Part shown: piece by piece, positions 59,775 through 64,000 of the stretch
Position numbering within the stretch: position 1 is the stretch's first letter
How the letters are laid out: each line of letters opens with the position of its first letter
Assembly (NCBI GenBank): GCA_017625565.1
Contig: JAGAKN010000014.1
Span: 62,001-126,000, forward strand
Length of the DNA stretch: 64,000 bases
From: Clostridia bacterium
GTDB taxonomy: Bacteria > Bacillota > Clostridia > Christensenellales > Borkfalkiaceae
Direction: 5' to 3'
Position numbers and translations under genes: made by a program
Notes under the pieces: generated by a model
The model's database searches: none
Told to the model about the DNA's origin: nothing
The model's input: the letters and a program-made list of their open reading frames with translations, nothing else

Positions 59775-60275
59775 ATGATCAAAGCCATTGTACACGCGGA
59801 TAAGGAGTGGGGGATCGGAAGGGGGAATGACATGATGTTCTCCTTGCCCAAGGATATGAAATTTTTTCGGGAAACGACGGTGGGGCATACCGTTGTGATG
59901 GGCGGGAATACCTTGCGCTCATTCCCTGGTGCAAAACCCTTAAAAAATCGAGTGAATATCGTGTTATCAAGGGGGCAGGTACGCGATGACTGTATTATTG
60001 TCCGCGACTATGATGCCTTAAAAAAGGAAATGAAACGCCGTGAAAACGAAGAAATTTACGTCATCGGCGGTGGAGCGGTTTACAAGGAATTGTTGCCTTA
60101 TTGCGACGAAGTTTTGGTCACTAAGGTAGACGCGATTGGTGGGGCGGAAGTATTCTTTCCCAATTTAGACGAAAACCCGAATTTTGTTTGCATTTCCGAA
60201 AGCGAACCGCAGGACGATAACGGGTATCGCATACGTTTTACCACTTATCGCAATACGAACAAACAATCGTTATAA
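59775..60275 (+). CDS. folA: Dihydrofolate reductase
   Basis: Regenerates tetrahydrofolate from the dihydrofolate that ThyA releases. The 166-residue protein has KEWGIGRGNDMMFSLPKDM (substrate and nicotinamide site, catalytic acidic residue), VMGGNTLRSFPGAKPLKNRVN and the NADPH site YVIGGGAVYKELL. The open frame extends back to 59724 inside thyA, but ATG 59775 after AAAGGAG is the usual start. The trimethoprim-contact region looks ordinary. Confidence 0.95.
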   Translation: MIKAIVHADKEWGIGRGNDMMFSLPKDMKFFRETTVGHTVVMGGNTLRSFPGAKPLKNRVNIVLSRGQVRDDCIIVRDYDALKKEMKRRENEEIYVIGGGAVYKELLPYCDEVLVTKVDAIGGAEVFFPNLDENPNFVCISESEPQDDNGYRIRFTTYRNTNKQSL

Positions 60276-60284
60276 CGTAAAAAA

Positions 60285-60317
60285 CCGTAGGGAAAGACGT
60301 GCTCTGCGGATTTTTTT
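60285..60317 (+). terminator. Terminator after folA
   Basis: CCGTAG (60285-60290) pairs with CTGCGG (60304-60309, one wobble) followed by ATTTTTTT. It ends the 58599-folA transcription unit. Confidence 0.62.
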
Positions 60318-60357
60318 ATTTTTCTTGAAAAATATTGTCGCGCGTAGGCTTTTTTTG

Positions 60358-60386
60358 TTGTCAATTGCGCCAAAAAGTATTAAAAT
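60358..60386 (+). promoter_or_regulatory. Promoter of typA
   Basis: TTGTCA at 60358-60363 and TAAAAT at 60381-60386 with 17 bases between. Transcription starts about 33 bases before the typA ATG. Confidence 0.78.
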
Positions 60387-60425
60387 AGTAAAGTTGAAAA
60401 ATTTACGAACAGTTAAGGAGTTTTT

Positions 60426-62255
60426 ATGATTAGAGAAGATTTGAGAAACGTTGCCATTATCGCGCACGTAGACCACGGTAAAACGACGCTCGTCAACGAA
60501 ATGTTGGCGCAAGGTGGGGTATTCCGCGAAAATCAACAAGTGGAAGATCGGGTAATGGACTCTGGAGACTTGGAAAGAGAACGTGGGATTACCATACTCG
60601 CAAAAAACACTTCGGCGCACTATAACGGCGTAAAAATCAATATCGTCGATACACCGGGGCACGCAGATTTCTCAGGCGAAGTCGAACGCGTTTTAAAAAT
60701 GGTAAACGGCGCGTTGATTCTCGTAGACGCGGCGGAAGGTCCGTTGCCACAAACCCGATTTGTTATGCAAAAAGCATTGCAACTTGGGCTAAAATTGATT
60801 ATCGTTATTAACAAAGTCGATCGTCCCGACGCTCGTATTGACGAAGTTGTGGAAGAAATGCAACTTTTGATGATGGATCTCGACGCGACGGACGAACAGC
60901 TCGAAAGCCCGATCGTATACTGTTGCGGACGACAAGGCACGTCGTCGTTGACGCCTGATAAGCAAGAACCGAACTTAAACCCGTTGTTCGATACGATTTT
61001 GGAAACCATTCCGCCGATGGATATGGACGTGGACGGAGCGGGGCAATTACTCGTTTCCTGTATCGATTACAACGAATTCGTTGGTCGGATCGGGATCGGT
61101 CGGATCGAGCGTGGGGTAATTCGCGCAAACGAGCCCGTTTCCGTATGTAATTTCAACGATCCGAAAGTCCGCACGAATTGCAAAATTGCAAACCTGTACC
61201 AAATCGAAGGCCTGGATCGCACCCCCGTGCAAACCGCGCAAGCAGGGGATATCGTCGTATTTTCGGGGATCGACGGCTTGAATATCGGCGACACGATTTG
61301 CGAACCTAACGCCGTTGAACCCGTAGAATTTGTCAAGATCGAAGATCCGACGGTGGAAATGACGTTCTCCGTCAACGACAGTCCGTTTGCGGGCAGGGAA
61401 GGGAAATTCGTCACTTCCCGTCAGCTCCGCGATCGGTTGTATAAGGAGCTTTTGCGCGACGTATCTTTGCGTGTGAGTGACACCGATTTGACGGATAGTT
61501 TCCGTGTTTGCGGTCGTGGGGAAATGCACCTTTCTATTCTCATTGAAACGATGCGTCGGGAAGGGTACGAATTCCAAGTTTCCACTCCGAAAGTGTTATA
61601 TAAGGAAATCGACGGCGTTCGGCACGAGCCGATCGAGCGTTTTGTTGCCGACGTTCCCGAAGACATGACCGGCCCCGTTTTTTCGGCGATGGGGAATCGT
61701 AAGGGCAACCTTGTGCAAATGACGGCAATCGGTACGCGTATGCGTTTGGAATTCACCGTTCCGTCCCGCGGTTTGTTCGGGTATAAGAGTGCGTTCTTGA
61801 CGGATACCAAAGGTCAAGGGATTATGAACACCATTTTCTATTCGTACGAGCCGTACAAAGGGGATATGCAACGTCGAAATACGGGCTCTTTGGTGGCGTT
61901 TGAAACGGGTGAAGCGGTCACGTACGGCTTGTTCAACGCGCAGGGCAGGGGGAATTTGTTTATCACGCCCGGTACGCCCGTATACCAAGGCATGGTCGTA
62001 GGCTACACCAACCTTGCCGACGATATCAACGTCAACGTCTGCAAAACCAAGCATTTAACGAACACCCGTTCTTCGTCCAGCGACGACGCGTTAACGCTGA
62101 TTCCCGTTAGTAAAATGAGTTTGGAAGAATGTCTGGAATTTATCGCCGACGACGAGTTGTTGGAAGTGACGCCCAAGTCCTTGCGGATTCGGAAACGGAT
62201 TTTGGATAGCGAACTCCGCGCGAAAGCAAGATTTAAAGAAAAGAATAAAGCGTAA
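60426..62255 (+). CDS. typA: Ribosome-associated GTPase TypA/BipA
   Basis: A translational GTPase of the EF-G/LepA group that binds ribosomes under stress and in assembly. The 609-residue protein has NVAIIAHVDHGKTTLVNEML, DLERERGITIL, IVDTPGHADFSGEVERVL and VINKVDRPDAR, all GTP-binding motifs. The family signature GRGEMHLSILIETMRREGYEFQ is split here into GRGEMHLSILIE and MRREGYEFQVS. The C-terminal TypA domain with SRGLFGYKSAFLTDTKGQG and a basic tail follows. AAGGAG stands before the ATG. Confidence 0.97.
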   Translation: MIREDLRNVAIIAHVDHGKTTLVNEMLAQGGVFRENQQVEDRVMDSGDLERERGITILAKNTSAHYNGVKINIVDTPGHADFSGEVERVLKMVNGALILVDAAEGPLPQTRFVMQKALQLGLKLIIVINKVDRPDARIDEVVEEMQLLMMDLDATDEQLESPIVYCCGRQGTSSLTPDKQEPNLNPLFDTILETIPPMDMDVDGAGQLLVSCIDYNEFVGRIGIGRIERGVIRANEPVSVCNFNDPKVRTNCKIANLYQIEGLDRTPVQTAQAGDIVVFSGIDGLNIGDTICEPNAVEPVEFVKIEDPTVEMTFSVNDSPFAGREGKFVTSRQLRDRLYKELLRDVSLRVSDTDLTDSFRVCGRGEMHLSILIETMRREGYEFQVSTPKVLYKEIDGVRHEPIERFVADVPEDMTGPVFSAMGNRKGNLVQMTAIGTRMRLEFTVPSRGLFGYKSAFLTDTKGQGIMNTIFYSYEPYKGDMQRRNTGSLVAFETGEAVTYGLFNAQGRGNLFITPGTPVYQGMVVGYTNLADDINVNVCKTKHLTNTRSSSSDDALTLIPVSKMSLEECLEFIADDELLEVTPKSLRIRKRILDSELRAKARFKEKNKA

Positions 62256-62296
62256 AGTTTTGTCGCCCGTCCGAACTTCGGACGGGCGATAAAACT
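62256..62296 (+). terminator. Long hairpin immediately after typA
   Basis: The sequence from AGTTTTG at 62256 pairs with AAAACT ending at 62296: an 18-bp stem with one wobble, including the GC-rich TCGCCCGTCCG, and loop AACTT. There is no terminal T-run, so it may act as a 3'-end stabiliser or weak terminator. Confidence 0.6.
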
Positions 62297-62561
62297 AAGT
62301 CTTGACAAGGCAATGCCTTGACTAGGTCTTTCGATCTTTCGGTGTCGGTAGGGTATTGCTTGGTTGTTATCCGACATTGTTATACCATAAGGAATGAAAT
62401 GTTTTCTATATACGCGCACACGTGTGTACGCGTATATATATTATATAAGGAAGTATAAACGGCGAAAAAAGTGGCAATACTCCCAAAAACAGCAGAAAAA
62501 AGGTAAAAAATCCCTATTTTGAAAAAAATTAAAAAAAATTCAAAAATTTTCGTTCAAATGC
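62297..62561. other. Intergenic stretch upstream of the S10-operon promoter
   Basis: This 265-base stretch has no convincing gene. It contains two CTTGAC copies flanking AAGGCAATG, a GTGTCGG/CCGACAT stem (62343-62349 with 62371-62377) that competes with a GGTAT/ATACC pairing, and the large dyad at 62407-62438. After that comes a very A/T-rich run up to the promoter. A 19-codon ORF at 62399-62458 overlaps the dyad and is not supported. Confidence 0.5.
62407..62438. promoter_or_regulatory. 32-base imperfect palindrome between typA and rpsJ
   Basis: TATATACGCG (62407-62416) and CGCGTATATA (62429-62438) are perfect inverted arms enclosing CACACGTGTG, itself a perfect ten-base palindrome, with TA as the only asymmetric insert. 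No T-run follows. It could be a protein-binding dyad or an RNA hairpin. Confidence 0.6.
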
Positions 62562-62590
62562 TTGACATCACTTTACATATTTGATATTAT
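62562..62590 (+). promoter_or_regulatory. Promoter of the S10 ribosomal-protein operon
   Basis: TTGACA at 62562-62567, 17 bases, TATTAT at 62585-62590. The predicted transcript start is near 62597, giving a leader of about 243 bases before rpsJ. Confidence 0.9.
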
Positions 62591-62596
62591 ATATAG

Positions 62597-62839
62597 GCTG
62601 TGTAAAAATGCGTGGTATGGGTTGATGCGGGAAGTTACTGCAAATCCAAAGCAAAAAGCCGCTTTGGCAGATAATTTCCGTTGACAAAAGTGGGGCACGA
62701 TCCCTGCGACTAACCGAGGCTTTGCGTAGAAACGCTCGCCATAAAAAAGGGTGTTTTTATTTTGCGAAAGGCTCGATACACACGGATAAGTTGATACAGC
62801 AAATAAAATGTTAGTATAAAGTGTAAAGGAGTGACAACA
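62597..62839 (+). ncRNA. Structured 5' leader of the S10 operon (candidate regulatory RNA)
   Basis: The leader contains a long interrupted stem in which 62628-62640 pairs with 62668-62680 (GGAAGTTACTG against CAGATAATTTCC, one bulged A). Inside it is the hairpin CCAAAGC/GCTTTGG (62646-62652 with 62661-62667). Further on are GGGG/TCCC around CACGA (62692-62704), GGC-GCGT/ACGC-GCC (62718-62740), and ATAAAAA/TTTTTAT (62741-62760). The AAGGAG of rpsJ is at 62826-62831. S10-operon leaders are autoregulated by L4 in some bacteria; I do not recognise this leader as a named family. Confidence 0.6.
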
Positions 62840-63139
62840 ATGGCAGTACAAAAAATCAGAATCAAGTTGGCGGCATACAATCACGAACTTGTAGACGAAG
62901 CGGCAACGCGTATCGTGGAAACGATGAAGAAGAGCGGCGCAAAAATCAGCGGTCCGATTCCCCTTCCTACGGAAAGAGAAATCGTCACGATTCTCCGTTC
63001 CCCCCACAAGTATAAAGATTCTCGTGAACAATTCGAAATGAGAACGTATAAGAGAATTATCGATATCTATTCCCCCAACGCAAAGTTGCTTGATTCGATC
63101 CATCTCCCTGCAGGTGTGGATATCAAGATCAAGCTCTAA
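62840..63139 (+). CDS. rpsJ: 30S ribosomal protein S10
   Basis: Component of the 30S head; also partner of NusB in antitermination. The 99-residue protein shows [40 protein letters not shown] and the [18 protein letters not shown] block. An upstream in-frame GTG at 62831 is part of the AAGGAG site; ATG 62840 is correct. It is the first gene of the S10 operon behind a long structured leader; rplC follows after 70 bases. Confidence 0.99.
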   Translation: MAVQKIRIKLAAYNHELVDEAATRIVETMKKSGAKISGPIPLPTEREIVTILRSPHKYKDSREQFEMRTYKRIIDIYSPNAKLLDSIHLPAGVDIKIKL

Positions 63140-63209
63140 TCATCAATTTACCGAGAAATACTTTCAAAGGTATTCGAGAATAAAAATTTTAAAGGAGTGA
63201 ACTTTATCA

Positions 63210-63845
63210 ATGAATAAAGCAATCATCGGTCGCAAAGTTGGGATGACCCAACTCTTTGCAGAAGACGGGAAAGTGATTCCTGTCACGGTAGTGGAAGCAG
63301 GTCCTTGCCCCGTGGTACAAGTTAAGACGGTGGCAAACGACGGTTATGCGGCGTTGAAGCTCGGCTTCATCGAAACGAACGAAAAGGCGCTTACGAAGCC
63401 TGAACTCGGTCAATTCAAGAAAGCTGGCGTAAAACCCCACAAAGTCTTGAAAGAAATCAGAATTGAAAACGCTGAATCTTTCACGGTAGGTACGGAACTC
63501 AAAGCGGACGTGTTCGCGGCGGGGGACAAGGTAGACGTTTCGGGTGTCACGAAAGGTCACGGGTTTACGGGTGTTATCAAGAAGTGGAATCAACACAGAT
63601 TGAAGATGACGCACGGTACTGGTCCTGTACACAGAGAACCCGGTTCTATGGGTCCCATCAGTGCTCCTTCGAGAGTATTCAAGAACAAGCATCTCGCTGG
63701 GCAATACGGTGTGGATAACGTGACCATTCAAAATCTCGAAGTCGTACGCGTAGATTTGAATAGAAACGCAATTCTCATCAAAGGCGCAATCCCCGGTCCT
63801 AAGGGTAGCATCGTCACCATCGCGGATAGCGTTAAGAGCAAATAA
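63210..63845 (+). CDS. rplC: 50S ribosomal protein L3
   Basis: L3 helps organise the peptidyl-transferase centre. The 211-residue protein has AIIGRKVGMTQLFAEDG, the VTKGHGFTGVIKKW segment that starts the central extension, GTGPVHREPGSMG, and the end KGAIPGPKGSIV. AAGGAG lies before ATG 63210. Standard position between rpsJ and rplD. Confidence 0.99.
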   Translation: MNKAIIGRKVGMTQLFAEDGKVIPVTVVEAGPCPVVQVKTVANDGYAALKLGFIETNEKALTKPELGQFKKAGVKPHKVLKEIRIENAESFTVGTELKADVFAAGDKVDVSGVTKGHGFTGVIKKWNQHRLKMTHGTGPVHREPGSMGPISAPSRVFKNKHLAGQYGVDNVTIQNLEVVRVDLNRNAILIKGAIPGPKGSIVTIADSVKSK

Positions 63846-63860
63846 GGAGAGTGAAAGACA

Positions 63861-64000
63861 ATGGCGGCTATTAAAGTATTAAATATGAGCGGCTCGGAAG
63901 TCGGTAGCATCGAACTCAACGACAACGTATTCGGTGTTGAATATAACGAGCCTTTGATTCATCAAGCAGTCGTTACCCGTCTTGCAAACGAAAGACAGGG
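63861..64000 (+). CDS. rplD: 50S ribosomal protein L4, 5' part only
   Basis: ATG at 63861 follows AAGGAGAG, 15 bases after rplC. The 46 codons visible encode AAIKVLNMSGSEVGSIEL, then NDNVFGVEYNEPLIHQAV and VTRLANERQ, the usual L4 N-terminus. The gene runs past the window end. L4 is the known autoregulator of the S10 operon in E. coli. Confidence 0.95.
   Translation, partial: MAAIKVLNMSGSEVGSIELNDNVFGVEYNEPLIHQAVVTRLANERQ

Noticed and set aside
62399..62458. 19-codon ORF after GGAATGAAATG
   Set aside because: It coincides entirely with the 32-base palindrome and encodes no recognisable peptide; the weak site is probably chance.
62573..63103. 176-codon minus-strand open frame across the S10 promoter and rpsJ
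   Set aside because: It runs through the promoter, leader and rpsJ on the wrong strand, has no ribosome-binding site and an unlikely composition.

Overview
The window looks like chromosomal backbone from an uncultured Clostridia-type Firmicute. The evidence is: strong AAGGAG ribosome-binding sites; TTGACA-17-TATAAT promoters; the gene orders dgt-dnaG-rpoD-trmK-nif3, ispG-polC(remnant)-rimP-nusA-ylxR-ylxQ-infB-rbfA-nrnA, comEC-holA and secG-rnr-smpB; a B. subtilis-type ThyA; and CdaA. Codon choice favours GCG, ACG and CGT/CGC. I cannot name the genus from the sequence. There are no rRNA, tRNA, CRISPR, IS or prophage genes. Both ends are cut: pheT enters from the left and rplD runs off the right.

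Layout. 1-5.7 kb: 3' end of pheT, truB, ribF, an endonuclease IV-like barrel, pepP, efp, dtd. 5.8-8.4 kb: a three-gene envelope operon (GT8 glycosyltransferase, PlsC-type acyltransferase, CrtO-like membrane protein). 8.5-19.2 kb: a COG2509 flavoprotein, then the dgt-dnaG-rpoD-trmK-nif3 macromolecular-synthesis block, a zinc-ribbon protein, alr, a membrane protein, rsmD and coaD. 19.2-25.6 kb: aroF, pheA, rarA, nrdR, ispG and a PolC-derived exonuclease that lacks PHP and polymerase domains. 25.6-31.9 kb: rimP-nusA-ylxR-ylxQ-infB-rbfA-nrnA behind a strong promoter and an 11-bp leader hairpin. 32-40.6 kb: a 1,884-residue DUF4011-type helicase with decayed accessory domains, comEC without its metallo-beta-lactamase domain, and holA. 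40.6-45.1 kb: three tandem paralogues of the endonuclease/exonuclease/phosphatase (EEP) fold, predicted cytoplasmic, lipoprotein and secreted. 45.2-48.4 kb: cdaA, a 34-residue CdaR-like stub, lysC and an esterase. 48.4-51.5 kb: a deacetylase lipoprotein, a NahK-like kinase, a 28-residue membrane peptide and a nitrilase-like pseudoenzyme. 51.5-58.4 kb, minus strand: smpB, rnr, secG, then gpmI, tpiA, pgk. 58.5-64 kb: a TIGR04076-type protein apparently on leaderless mRNA, thyA, folA, typA, a 584-base non-coding stretch with a structured leader, then the S10 operon (rpsJ, rplC, rplD).

Most of the window is housekeeping: replication, transcription-translation coupling, ribosome maturation, glycolysis and dTMP/folate metabolism. 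The least explained parts are the EEP triad next to a trimmed comEC, the degenerate giant helicase, the CdaR microprotein beside cdaA, the PolC remnant at the normal polC position, and the structured leader of the S10 operon.
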